A stretch of 64,000 bases of DNA, taken from Megamerina dolium (Eukaryota; Arthropoda; Insecta; Diptera; Megamerinidae). This document shows, piece by piece, positions 19,801 through 30,900 of this stretch. Each line of letters starts with the position of its first letter. Within the stretch, counting starts at the first letter, position 1. The translations under genes were made by a program, and so were the position numbers. The stretch covers positions 97,729,388-97,793,387 of the forward strand of contig OY978525.1 of assembly GCA_963854835.1 (NCBI GenBank), written 5' to 3'. The notes beneath the pieces are model-generated. The model was not told where the DNA came from. It made no database searches and worked only from the letters and a program-made list of their open reading frames with translations.

Positions 19801-22006
19801 ACAAGGTCGCTGACAGCGCCGCAAAATACTCTTGCTCTGCCCCTGTTATTTCTACTCCCAATTACAACTTCACTGATATCAAGTATCACCTAAAGCATTA
19901 CCACTCTAATTCGAATAAGATAATTTGGAACACTACCTCGAGTTGGTACAAGGATATAAACGCAGACCGCTTACATCTTCACGACTATTTTCCTGAAACA
20001 ATAAACAGATTGGAGAGTATCAAAATAATCCGCCTGAGGTTAGGCCATACGAAAATATCCCATGGGCATTTGATGAAAATTGAGGCTAATGCGCTCTCGA
20101 AATCCAAAATAACCTGCTATTACATTACCTACGTGAATGTCCAGGGTATCATATCTTTCGCCGCGATGACCCTTTAAACCTCCTCTTTAACCCTTCCCCG
20201 ACTAATATTGAAAAAATATTAAAGTTCTTAAAAGCTTCCAGATTGTATTACCAAATATAGTACCTGTCTTATTTTAACTCCCTCCTTTCATCCATAAGCA
20301 GCTGAAGGCCATTGCTGCTATTGCTGCTACACTCTCAATTAGGTATTAATTTAGTTAATACTCTAATTCTGTCAAATAAAATAAATAATTAAAACGATCA
20401 AGATATTCAAATTCAACCCGTAGGTTTTTAGTAAAATCATTAAATAAAATTGTATCAATATTTATGGCAAGACTAAGTAGTAAACTTATAAAATATAATA
20501 AAATAAATATGGCACTTATAAGCCCCGAAGGGCTCTTTGCCCGAGCTTCTCTTTCATTACTGTTGTGCGTGTTAAATTTTGGACAGTGTTAGAAGGGATC
20601 TATACTTATATATTAGCCGGTTCCGAGCGGCAGAACTCTTGCTACATACATCACTTTTTCTGAGCTTTATTACAGGGTTCTTTTAGAAGCTTTTCCATGG
20701 GAAATTGTTACTGCCGGAAGAATTGCCAATTGCTTGCCGACAGGTGGGTACCGATCGAAAGAAAAATATTTTCGATTTTAAATTTGATATGTTTCAGCCG
20801 TGGATTGAACCCACGACCTACAGATCAGAATGCCAACACACTAACCACTGCGCTACGGCACAGTTTAATATATACTTATACAATATATGTATGTAACAAC
20901 TGTTAACAATTGCAATAACTCCATTTAATAATTACTTATACGACAATGTTTTTGGCTCATCCTAAAAGTATGCTACAAAAATTGTATTATAAGTGAAATG
21001 GTGCACTATGGGAACTGGTATAACATACAATTTGGATCATTTCAAGCATTTTCCCCTATAAAACAAAAATGCATTCCAGTTTTGGACTCGCCTGCTTTTT
21101 AGCTTTCATTGAGAGCAACAATTATATAGCGTAGTCCCCTTAAAGAGATGAAGTTAGGGCGTAAGTACATTTGAAGGAATTGTTGAGAAAAATTAATGGG
21201 ATTAATAAAAAAAAATTAAATGAAAAACGATAGGGAGATATGTTCGATTGTATACATTTCACCGTTATACAGCAGATTCTTAGACGGTTAGGGAGTTATT
21301 TGTCGATTTGCAGATATTTTTACATTAATTTTGTATAGTAGTCAACTTAAGGTATGAAAATATATATATAGAAAGTATGTTCAGAGGAAATGTTCATGAT
21401 TTCTGGGTAGATATTTCGATCGACCATGTCTCATTTGGTTGCCACCTACAAAACTCTCAGCATGTATATCCTATGTTCGTCTATTAATTGTAGTGTAGAC
21501 GGACTGGGACAAATTTCTGAAACATCCTAAATATAAAATCCGGAGCAGCTTGAGCAAATCTGGTCATTGAAAAAAAAAAAGAACCTTTTGCAATTATGTA
21601 TGTCTCCTAAGCGAATTGATTTTCTGACCGTATATACTTTTCTATATCTTCGGAGAAGCATTCTTCAAGTCGTTAAAAAAACATCTGACCAAAATAAATA
21701 TACTAAGCACTATTGCAGGATATAAAAATGAAATGGTCAGGTTATAGTATTATCGTTGCCACTATTTTGCCTATTAACTCATTACGTGAAAGCGTTACAA
21801 GCGTTTTTTTTTCTAATTTGTTGCTTTCATCAATTTACAGATACCGTTACATATGCGTAGTGACAATTGGCGAAAAGGTTATGCAAGGCTATTGCTCATT
21901 GGTAAATTTTCTTTGGGATGCCGAACGGGATAGCTACATCAACTATTTATATGATACACCACAATTTTTTGCTGTTGTAACATTATATTACCTTTACTAT
22001 GATTAA
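16841..22006 (+). CDS. Tctex-type dynein light chain, TCTEX1D2/DYNLT2-like (184 aa, 4 exons)
   Basis: Exons 16841-16945, 17486-17572, 17645-17841 and 21841-22006 total 555 bases, in frame, with GT-AG introns. The first 75 or so residues are a low-complexity Thr/Pro/Ala leader followed by a basic stretch (SRVVTPRRFSAVF). Residues about 80-184 form the Tctex1 fold: LNRETCEKIIKEVVDRAL, then YICVVTIGEKVMQGYCS and the ending FFAVVTLYYLYYD. Such proteins are dynein accessory light chains, often of ciliary or intraflagellar dynein; the Drosophila relative may be CG5359, but orthology is not certain. The last intron (3999 bases) splits the Tctex1 domain and carries a Tc1-like element with two LINE insertions, plus a SINE. 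Confidence 0.88.
18472..19130 (-). mobile_element. RTE-like LINE, 3' fragment (copy B)
   Basis: The minus strand encodes the C-terminal tail VLYSEPAGGRRRNGRPNLRW, then NLTALGISNWRQLAKERAGW. Further upstream comes the CYFGLSKQ-type region. The 3' end carries the same ACTTACTTATGTG junction as copies A, D and F. It is inserted in the Tc1-like element. Confidence 0.8.
18795..18838. repeat. Perfect 19-bp hairpin in RTE-like copy B
   Basis: CTTGGGACCTATTTGCGTT, a 6-base spacer, then its exact reverse complement. The sister copy at about 47945-47970 has only the second arm, so the first arm is an inverted duplication private to this copy. Confidence 0.9.
19580..20395 (+). pseudogene. I-clade LINE fragment: RNase H domain and 3' end
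   Basis: An open plus-strand frame without a starting ATG runs from about 19591: AEVIAIYEAIKYVNNRQGNF, SLSSLNAISNIQ (with an SGT in place of SDS before it), WVPGHVQIEGNKVADSAAK (RNase H motif), and RLRLGHTKISHGHL, the region that precedes the C-terminal zinc knuckle in I-type LINEs. It then shifts frame (ITCYY..., YLRECPGY-like) and ends in AT-rich sequence near 20395. Truncated at 5'. It is nested in the Tc1-like element. Confidence 0.75.
20512..20862 (-). mobile_element. tRNA-derived SINE, minus strand, with head
   Basis: The reverse complement begins GTGCCGTAGCGCAGTGGTTA and GGTTCAATCCACGGCTG (tRNA-like head, 20796-20862), followed by the shared body. Its tail is the variant GGGCTTATAAGTGCC form, also seen at 61535-61665, rather than the LINE-like tail. 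Confidence 0.85.
20900..21840. other. Remainder of the last dynein light chain intron
   Basis: AT-rich, with no repeat or coding match recognised. It ends in a polypyrimidine tract and CAG acceptor at 21838-21840. Confidence 0.5.
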
Positions 22007-24062
22007 TGTACTGAAATACTGAAATATATACATATATAAATTGTATTTTGTTGTATTTTTATTAAGAGTATAATTTCTAATACAGCATTCAAGTTGAATT
22101 TTATATTGATTTATTTATTTATGTATTACCATTTACTTTCTTATTAATATAATATTATGCGATTAAATATGTTTCCATTTTCCATTTTCCATACATATGT
22201 ACGATATATGTAATTAGTGCATAGAGCAAATCATTTTGTTTTATAAATATTGTGTACCAACATAACCATAACACACGTACACAATGCACACATGATTGTA
22301 CTATGATTGATCGATTTATGGCGGATTTTCGAATATATATATACACATACATTTATGTACATTGTTGCAATATAAATTGTTTCATTTGATTTGAATAGTA
22401 TTTGTTGAATGCATTACCACACACACACACACACACACACACAAACTGTTCTATTTCGAATATGGTAAATGTAACAAATTCATTTAGTAACATGTTGTTG
22501 GTGATGGGGAGCAACTGAAAAGAAAACAATGTAACATTTGTAAAACTGTTTTCAATTTTGGAACCAAAAAAAATCTCGTTTTTAAACAAATGTTACATGC
22601 CGTTCTCTTTGAATGTGCTTCATATTTAATTACTGTTGCGTATTACGAACGCAGCCAGTCACACACACACACACACAAAGCCACATTCACATACTGGAAA
22701 GCACATACCACAGATTTTCATCAATAGGTTGGATGATGTATTGCAGGCAGAAATAATACTAATACTTGATCGTACTGTGTATTGCAGTTACAACAAAGAA
22801 AACACATATTCACCATAGTCCTCATCATCACTAGCATCATCACTACCACCACTCATGAGGAGGAGAACTTTTAAAAGCAACAAAACGAAAAAGTTCATAA
22901 TAAATTAAAATACATTTTAATAAGTTCCCCGGATAATTTGAACTGCACATAAATAATATTGGCTCATTTTGATTAGAGTGTGAGTGTGAGAACGAGAGAG
23001 AGAACAGACACTTGGAACAACAGACCCACAACAACATCACATCGATAAAAGCGCGCGTTTGCACTGAATTTTTGGTACACTCATTTTCATTAGCATTTGG
23101 ATGTTTTTGTCATCACAGCAATCATATATGATTTGCATAATTTTGTTTCCAAAGAACAGACACACTAATTGCAAAATAGGTAAATTTTCAAATTGAAAAT
23201 ATTTGCATACTTGGGAGAGTGCACAACACTTTTTTTTTTTTTTTTTTTTTTGTTATTTATCAATTATAAAACAACTAAATAAAACAATTGGTCATCATAG
23301 CAGCAAATCATCACGTTTTCTTCTTTTCTCTCAATATCTGAATAGAATTGTCTTAAATAACTAGCAAGAGTAAATATCCGAAAATGAAAAACACAAATTC
23401 ATCAATGAAATGAAATTAAATTTTAACAATTAAGAGAAAAACACAAGAACTAAAAAAACCAAAAAAAAAAAAAAAAAATATGCATAAATTTTGGCACACA
23501 ACACTCAACTACAACGTCAATATATGTGCTTACACATAATTTGGATCAAGTCATTTGCATCACCACCACTATAACCACCATTGTTGTTGCATAGCATAAA
23601 CATCAACAATCACTAGTTACTTGCTTTTTGAAGTACATTTACAACTGTGCATAGCATGTACATGTATATAAGCAATTTACACTAATACTGCATTGTAATT
23701 TAATAATTTGCTTCAACTTTTGTTCATTCTTACTTTTCACTTATACATTCCTTTTTCATGTTTATTTTGTTTTTGGCTCTCATATAACTATTGCCACTTT
23801 TCTTCTTCGCCTCATACATACAATACGTTTAATCAATAGTACATCATCATCATCGTCATTGTTATCAAATTGATACGAATTGTGTTCGCGTGTTATGGCT
23901 ATCTATATTCTCATATGTGGCTACTACATAGAATGTTACTCGAAATTACCTATATAAATATATATATATATGCTATTCATTATCCGTTCGTTATATGTAT
24001 GTCTAAAATGTTGTGAAAATGTTTATATGTATTCAATGCGTTTCTGCTAATGACGACAATCC
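22007..24062. other. Convergent intergenic region, 3' UTRs of the dynein light chain gene and nito
   Basis: Non-coding. (CA)n tracts lie at about 22420-22443 and 22659-22676, and T/A homopolymers at about 23231-23251 and 23460-23479. TTTATT at 23761-23766 would be an AATAAA signal for nito on the minus strand. No other gene is seen. Confidence 0.6.
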
Positions 24063-26508
24063 TTAAGCGGTACCACCTCGAACAACAACTACAACCAGAT
24101 GGTCTTCCTTGAGACCTTCGTCAGTGACATTCTGACATGTACGCTTCAAAAGTTCTGTCGAAAAGTCACACGGTGGGAATGCATACAACACTCCCGTTGC
24201 CTCTGTCACCTTATTAAGCAACGAAATGACACCGGCAGCTTCCTTTTGCTTCAGATAGGAGACCAAATTGCGCAATGGTCGCGTCTGGACGCTGCTATCG
24301 TCGGTGGTATTTGCTGCTGTGGAAGTCGAAGCAGCCATACCCAAGAAGATAGCATGTGACGAAGACGAGCTGATACGTTTTTGTACATCCTCCAATTTTG
24401 GCGGATCCAAACGTAGGCGTTGTGTAATGCGCAAATTATGCTTGCCGTCTTCGTCACTCATAAGTGATTCGACAATTTCTGCATCGCCATCAGTTAAATG
24501 CAATTTGGCTGGGAAGAGTGAACTCTTCAATATCAATGCGCCTTGCCATATGATGGTGCATTTGCGTGCAATGTCTGATAGAGTGCGAGCTGCACTGAGT
24601 ACACCATTGCGGCGCGTAGACGAATCCGAATCAGATTCAGGCGAGTGTGCACGTTTATGCGGTGAACGCGAACGTGAACGCTCCACGCCCGGTTCACGCG
24701 ACAGTGAATGTGTACGTTCGTATGATTCACCAGGCGGACGACGCCATTCATCGTTATCGGAAGCAGGCGGTGGTACCACTGGTGCAACAATAGGATTGCC
24801 ATGTATTGGACGATGGACATCATTGTGATAGCCGCCATGGTACATGCCACGGCCACGACCGCGATAACCGCCACGTCCCCTGTAACCACCACGTGGCGGA
24901 TATGGAGCATACCCACCTCGTGGAGCATAGTGCGGAGTTTCTTCATAATGATATTCATACTCTGGACGCTTGTATTCAGCCACCTCTTCATATGGTGGTT
25001 TGACTTTAAATGGTGCAGCTGGCACTGCTCCCGGTAATTCAGCAAAATCGGAACGTAATCGTCGTTCCGGACCGCCCAATGGGAAACCACGCATCTCTTT
25101 AACGGCTGCCGTTGCTGCCTCCACCGTTTCATATTGTATGTACGCACAATTATCGCCCTTTTGATATTCGATCTTCTTAATGGCACCGAAACGATCAAAT
25201 TCCCGTTCCAATTGTGTAACCGATGTCCATGCGCCAAGCCCACCAATCCAGATCCTAGTTGCCGGCGTTACCTTGCCATAACCAATCTTACATTGAAACT
25301 TGCCAATATACTGGCCAGACAATTCCAATTTGGCACGATGTGCCATATCCAAATTTTGATAACGCACAAATGCAAACGCATTGCCAGTACCGGGTGGTGG
25401 ACGTTTTATATCGATATCATCGACGACACCATATTTACCAAATATACGACGTAGTTCTTCATCCGATATGTTGACTTCCAAATTGCCTGCGAATAATGTA
25501 CGAGTTGCCAGGGGATCGTCTTCAGGCTGAACATGATGCAAATAATTTGGAAATTTATCTTTTTTGTTCTCAGGTTTCTCATACGGAACATGGGGGCGAG
25601 GCCCTATGTGACGCATTGGAGCGTATTGATGTGGCGGCGGTGGGCCATGAATATGAGGTGGCACACGATGTAGTGGTGGACCACGCGGTGGCAAGTGATA
25701 TTCGTGATGCAATGGACGATAATCACGGGTGTGACCATGCGGATGTATTGGTGGTGGTCCATAACGATCGTACGGATCAATGGGCGGGCGTCGATGTTCT
25801 ATCGGAGCGCCTGGTCCCATGGGAGAACGTGGATAATGATATCGATCATACTCTGGAGGAGATACCGAACGTCCGCGAGGCCTAAAACAATTTGTTGAAT
25901 TAAAAGAGCAATTAATACAACACACACACGCTCACTGACCTGTATTCATTGCGAGATGCTGATTCATAAACCGGCTCGACTAGTGCAATTTTGTCATAAA
26001 GAACAATACGCGGCTTATGATGCTTGGCTTCACGTGCATCTTCCGGTGTTCGAAAACAAACATACGCCACTCTCTCATCCAGATCATGCGAAATACGAAT
26101 GCTAAAGTCGCCAAATTTTTTATACTCCCTATACAGGGTCTCTTTAATAAATTCATCCGATGCCTTCGGATGCAATGCACTGACACACAACACCTTATAT
26201 GTTGGACGATCAGATATTGGAGGTCCACGCATATATTCCTCACGTTGTGGTGAAACACCATAACGACTTCGGGGGCTAGGTGATCTACCCATGCGGCGGC
26301 GTAATCGATCAGGAGATATGCGTTCAGGTGAATCGCCTGGAACACCACTTCCATTATCATAGCCACGACCCATTGCTCCTCTGCTTGATGCTCTTACTAA
26401 ATGACTACTATTAGCTCTGGTTGGTGAATCGCGCGATGCGCTACGTTTCATATTATGGATTTTGACGGTGATGCGATCGAGTTCAGCCACGTCTCTATGA
26501 ATACTCAT
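24063..26508 (-). CDS. nito: Spenito: RRM x3 plus SPOC RNA-binding protein (795 aa, 2 exons)
   Basis: Coding exons on minus are 26508-25940 and 25881-24063 with a 58-base GT-AG intron; the total is 2388 bases. Start MSIHRDVAELDRITVK. Residues 1-100 are Arg/Ser-rich. RRM1 is at about 104-182 (YKVLCVSALHP). A long Pro/His/Arg-rich linker follows. RRM2 is at about 318-393 (RTLFAGNLEV, AFAFVRYQ) and RRM3 at about 399-472 (RIWIGGLGAW). An RGG/GYRGRG-rich region and an RSRSRSP stretch come next. The SPOC domain covers about 638-795 (IIWQGALILKSSLFPAKLH). Length and domain order match Drosophila spenito/RBM15-type proteins, a subunit of the m6A methyltransferase complex acting in sex determination, splicing and Wnt signalling (family knowledge). 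It is divergent from the MADF-BESS gene. Confidence 0.95.
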
Positions 26509-27904
26509 GAGCGGCTAATACTATGGTGATGTATATTTTTTTTTCCTTATTCTTTCGTACCTTTTCCTTTGATAATAAACGATGAGAAATCTAAAAAAAC
26601 ACAATACACTAGTTTTCAAACATTTGTGCGCACAAACTATAATGTGCTCTACTTAGTAAGTACATATACATATGGAGACTTATCTAAGCCAAGCACAAGA
26701 TTTATATTTCAATTAAGAAAAATCACACTTTTTAGACACTATTTAATACAAGTTCTTAGTTCAAATTGAAATACGACACATATTAATTTAATTCTTCACT
26801 TTTCAGTCTGCATATATACATAGAAATTTTAAAATGGCGACCGTAAAGTAATGCCGAACACAAATTCACATTTTTCATTAAACAATTTCATGCCTTCTTA
26901 TCGTCGCTTTATATATTTATGCAGATTTCTTTCTTATAAATCTTTCTACACTCACCACATTAATAAATGTTCAAGTATAGGGAACTTTTCTTCAAAAATA
27001 GAAATTTAAGCACCAACACTTTCGGCTCATCCGTACAAAGAAAATTTTCCTAATGCACATGTATACATACATATATTTGAAGCTTCTCAGTCAGCAAGGA
27101 CAGCCAACATTGCAATATAAAATAATCGATTTATAATATCGAAAATATTCGTATTTCCTCTAAATGCTACGAACAAAAGAAAATGTATTTTCAGCAGGCG
27201 GTATATTAACATGTTTAAGAAATAGATGAAAATTTTCAGTCAAAATATACTGATATAACTTCAGCAAAAGTTCACGAAGAAACAAATGCGTGATATAATA
27301 CTTAGCCATGAATTCTTTCCGTTTATTTTACCCTCTTAGATTACGTTACCTTGATTATAGAACTATGCAACAGTACCATCTGTCGGCAAGTGGTAATAAT
27401 ATTAGTACATATTGAATATACCCCTTTCTTTTTTACGTCAATAATAAAAACATTTAATTTCCATAATTTTTACATTCCTCACTTCAAGGGGATTGATTGA
27501 ACTAAATTTATTATTTCATATTATGTTTAAAAATATTCCTCCGATTTTAGGTTAAGAAGCACTGCTGTTGCTGGTTACTCGTACATATGGAATACGCGTA
27601 GTGTATTGTAAAAATTCAGTTCGTTTGACTATTTCGAACCGACGGGCCCAAACCCGTAAACGCGATACACTCGTAATACTTGTTTCTTACACGAAAGCAA
27701 TGAGTCTGCTATTGAGCGGAAGCTAAAACATCCGGAAAATGTTGTTTATAATATATTTACTTGGCAGCAATCTCGTTTCGCTCTTTTGAGCCTGTTGTAC
27801 TGCTTTAAAGTTTACATCAATTTATATGATTGCAGGTGATACTGCATTGCAGTAAAGCTAGAATCGAGTTTCACCCGTAATTTTAATTTATACTGCACTC
27901 AGTC
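26509..27904. other. Shared divergent upstream region of nito and the MADF-BESS gene
   Basis: About 1.4 kb of AT-rich DNA between two start codons on opposite strands. It must contain both 5' UTRs and promoters, and could be a bidirectional promoter. No confident core-promoter motif or coding sequence was found. Confidence 0.55.
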
Positions 27905-30900
27905 ATGTCGAGTCGTTTGTGTGATAATAACCACAATATTACGGTGACGCCGCAATGCTCATCACAATTACCATCCATTGCCTCAACATTGGCATCACCA
28001 TCGTCATCATTTACTAATACAGCAAAATTACCCATCGATACAGTTAAGAGACTAATAGCTGCTGTATCACGGCGACCTCATCTTTGGATTCGTAACAATC
28101 AGAATGGCCAAAAGCGTAGTGACATCAATTTTCTGTGGTACGAAGTCGGTCAGGAAGTGCATCTGCCAGGTATGTGGTAATTAATTGGAGAACAGGTTCG
28201 AGCAAAAGGTGCTTTCTGTAAACAACAACGGTATGAGAAACATGAAAGTGGGAGAGAGACCTACAGAGTTAATGGTCATGTCATATGCTACAAATTCACA
28301 TTTGTCACGTTCTTTGCACTTTTACGACTACATATAAGTGTATATATTAAGGCGCCTCATAAAAATTGTTCTTCTTACTAGCAAAACGTAGTTTGGTTTA
28401 TTTTATAACGTTTATCACATCATAAGTGCAGAGTAGCACTTGAACGAAAAAAATAACATTACTTCATATAATGCTCATTTTTGTGAACATAATGAACCAA
28501 AAAATTTACTGCGGTAACGCCTACAAATTTGAAATCGAAATTACTCAATAACTTCGCAATAATATGGGTATGAATTGAAAGCTTTTTTCAATATCTATTT
28601 ACATAACATTTTATATTAATTATATTATATATGAATAAAAAGCTATGACAAAATAATTTTCATTTGATACCCATATATTCCCAACGTACCCAAAAATTGC
28701 GACGTTATTGAATAATTTCGATTTCAAATTTAAACTTTGGCCTTCAGCCAAGCCTTCTGTAGGCGTTTCCGCTGAAAATTTTTGGTTCGTTCTGTGCTAC
28801 AAAAAATAATCTTTTTGTTTGACATACCCTGATGCTATTCTGCGCTTGTTTCTACTATAAACCAAATTCCATGTTTCGTTGGTAAAATCAGCAGGAAATT
28901 TTATTAAGGGGGTAAGGCATCTTAATATATAAATTTAAATGCATATATGAATGCAGTGTGATTGAATAGAAATCTTGTTCTCCGTGTTTTTTTTTTTCTG
29001 TCTCACATATGTATATTGAAATGTCATTGCTTTTTTTCTGTTTCGTATATTTCTATATACAAATGATTGGAATTGTTTATCGATATAACAGCCACCGTAC
29101 ATACTAGAGATGTGAGTGCACTAACCACTGAACTACGGCACGCAACGATATTTTACTAGTAGAAGAAATATTTGACATATTAGGTATGTTTGTTTACAGA
29201 AATTTCGTACAAATTTGTACAAATTATCATCATTTCTTGTCAAATAGTGTTTGTTAACACCAAAAAACTTTCAACGATAGAGAACATTTTTTTTTTTTAA
29301 ATACTAAGAATTTATTGAATCTTTTTACCATTCGGAGAAACTCACAATAAGTATTCAAACCTTACAAACTAACTTAAAATTATGTGATATTCCCAGTGTT
29401 CCATCACAATTTGTTGAGTCGCGAGTTTTAGCATTTACACAGCGTATTCAATGTGTCATTTCTTTTTAAACGTTGATGGCCTGTGCTCAGCAACAATTGC
29501 CTAGCAAGAGGATTCGGATGGTTGTGTAATTTTTGAATGTAGCTTCTGCAGGACTGCAATTTCCTCAGAAATTGTGGGTACATTCAAATCTCGATGGATG
29601 TTAACATTCCTCATATACCAAGGCACGTTTACAATAATTCGCAGGCACTTGGATTGTATTCGATGCAATTTTTCGATATTTGGGGGAGTTACGGTGCCCC
29701 ATAACTGAATACCATAAGTCCGGATTGGCTTCAGGATTGCTTTATATAATAGCACTTTGTATTCGAGGTTCAACTTTGAGCTTTTGTGTAACAGCCACCA
29801 TAACTGATTAATTTTAAGCTTGATCTGAGTTTTCTTTGCATCTATGTGATTGTTCCAGGTCAGCCTTCTGTCGAGGTGAATACCCAAGTACTTTGTTGAG
29901 GAACATTGTGGAACTGATTGGCCATTTATTTTAAGTGGGGGACATGTATCTAGCCTTAGTGTGAAGGTTACATGTACGCTGTTTGAGTCGTTGACTTTTA
30001 TGAGCCATTTTGCTAACCAGATTTCGAGAGAATCGACATGAGTCTGCAGGAGTTTAGTAGCTTCTATGGGGTTAGAGTGAGAGCACAATATTGCCGTATT
30101 ATCAGCAAAGGTCGATATGAATATATAGTTATTGTTGGGCATATCTGAAGTGTATAAGAGATTCAGTAAGGGGCCCAAAACGCTTCCTTGTGGAACGCCA
30201 GCGTGAATATCCAATGGATTTGTTGTGTAATCCTTGTGATGCACGAGAAATTGTCTTTTCGTGAGGAGACATTTTCAGGCAGTAATAGTTTGAGTTTGTA
30301 AATAAGGCCATCGTGCCATACTTTATCGAAAGCTTGAGTGATATCAAGAAAGACAGCTGAGCAATAATTTTTTTTTTCAAAAGTGTTCCTTATCAGAGTT
30401 ACAATACGGTGAACTTGCTCTATTTGGGGAATCAGTTGGTTGAGATTAATAAATGGAGTTATATTCATGACAAGTAGCTTTTCGAATACTTTAGAGAGTA
30501 GAGGCAGGAGCTGATAGGTCTGTACGATGTAACTTTTGTAGGGTCTTTTCCTGGTTTTGCTATCATAATAGTTTTTGAAGGAAGTTTTTAAGCATTTGGG
30601 ATAGTGTATAATACGAAGAATAGCATTGAAAATGTGCATGAGATGAATTACTGAAGCTGGAGGTAGCTCTTTTATCATTTTACCGGTAATTTTATCTGGA
30701 CCAGGAGATTTTTTGGGTTTAAATCTTTATAAATTACTTTGAATATGTCCTTTTCTTAATTTTGAGCGTTATTGATCAAGGTTAAGAAGTTAATTTTGGT
30801 AGTGAGAACTGTGAAGAGGATGGATTGGGTGTAAACACACCATTGGGTGCTGCATTATGCTGCAACTAGCCACCGACGTAAAAACGTAGAACGTGTCAGC

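Larger units (their letters stand above)
18144..20477 (+). mobile_element. Tc1/mariner-superfamily element with TIRs, interrupted by two LINEs
   Basis: Terminal repeats begin C[C/T]TAGTCTTGCCATAAATA at 18144 and, inverted, at 20477. TA flanks each end (18142-18143 and 20478-20479). Coding remnants on plus are an N-terminal DNA-binding part at 18181-18459 (GRKKYFRPSMANQLKSNP, HKMNIVPRTMSRITKQHL, the paired HTH typical of Tc1-like/maT transposases) and a C-terminal tail at about 19300-19544 (LEGIICRRRHCKLESL, VWRSIKANVDHFK). The catalytic core is missing; an RTE-like LINE lies at that place. It sits inside the last intron of the dynein light chain gene. Confidence 0.8.

Noticed and set aside
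22419..22443. (CA)n tracts as possible regulatory repeats
   Set aside because: Ordinary dinucleotide microsatellites with no sign of a larger structure.
24268..24828. Plus-strand open frame of 186 codons
   Set aside because: Antisense shadow of the nito SPOC/RS region, with no motif of its own. The 237-codon minus-strand frame at 24533-25246 is likewise an alternative frame of nito.
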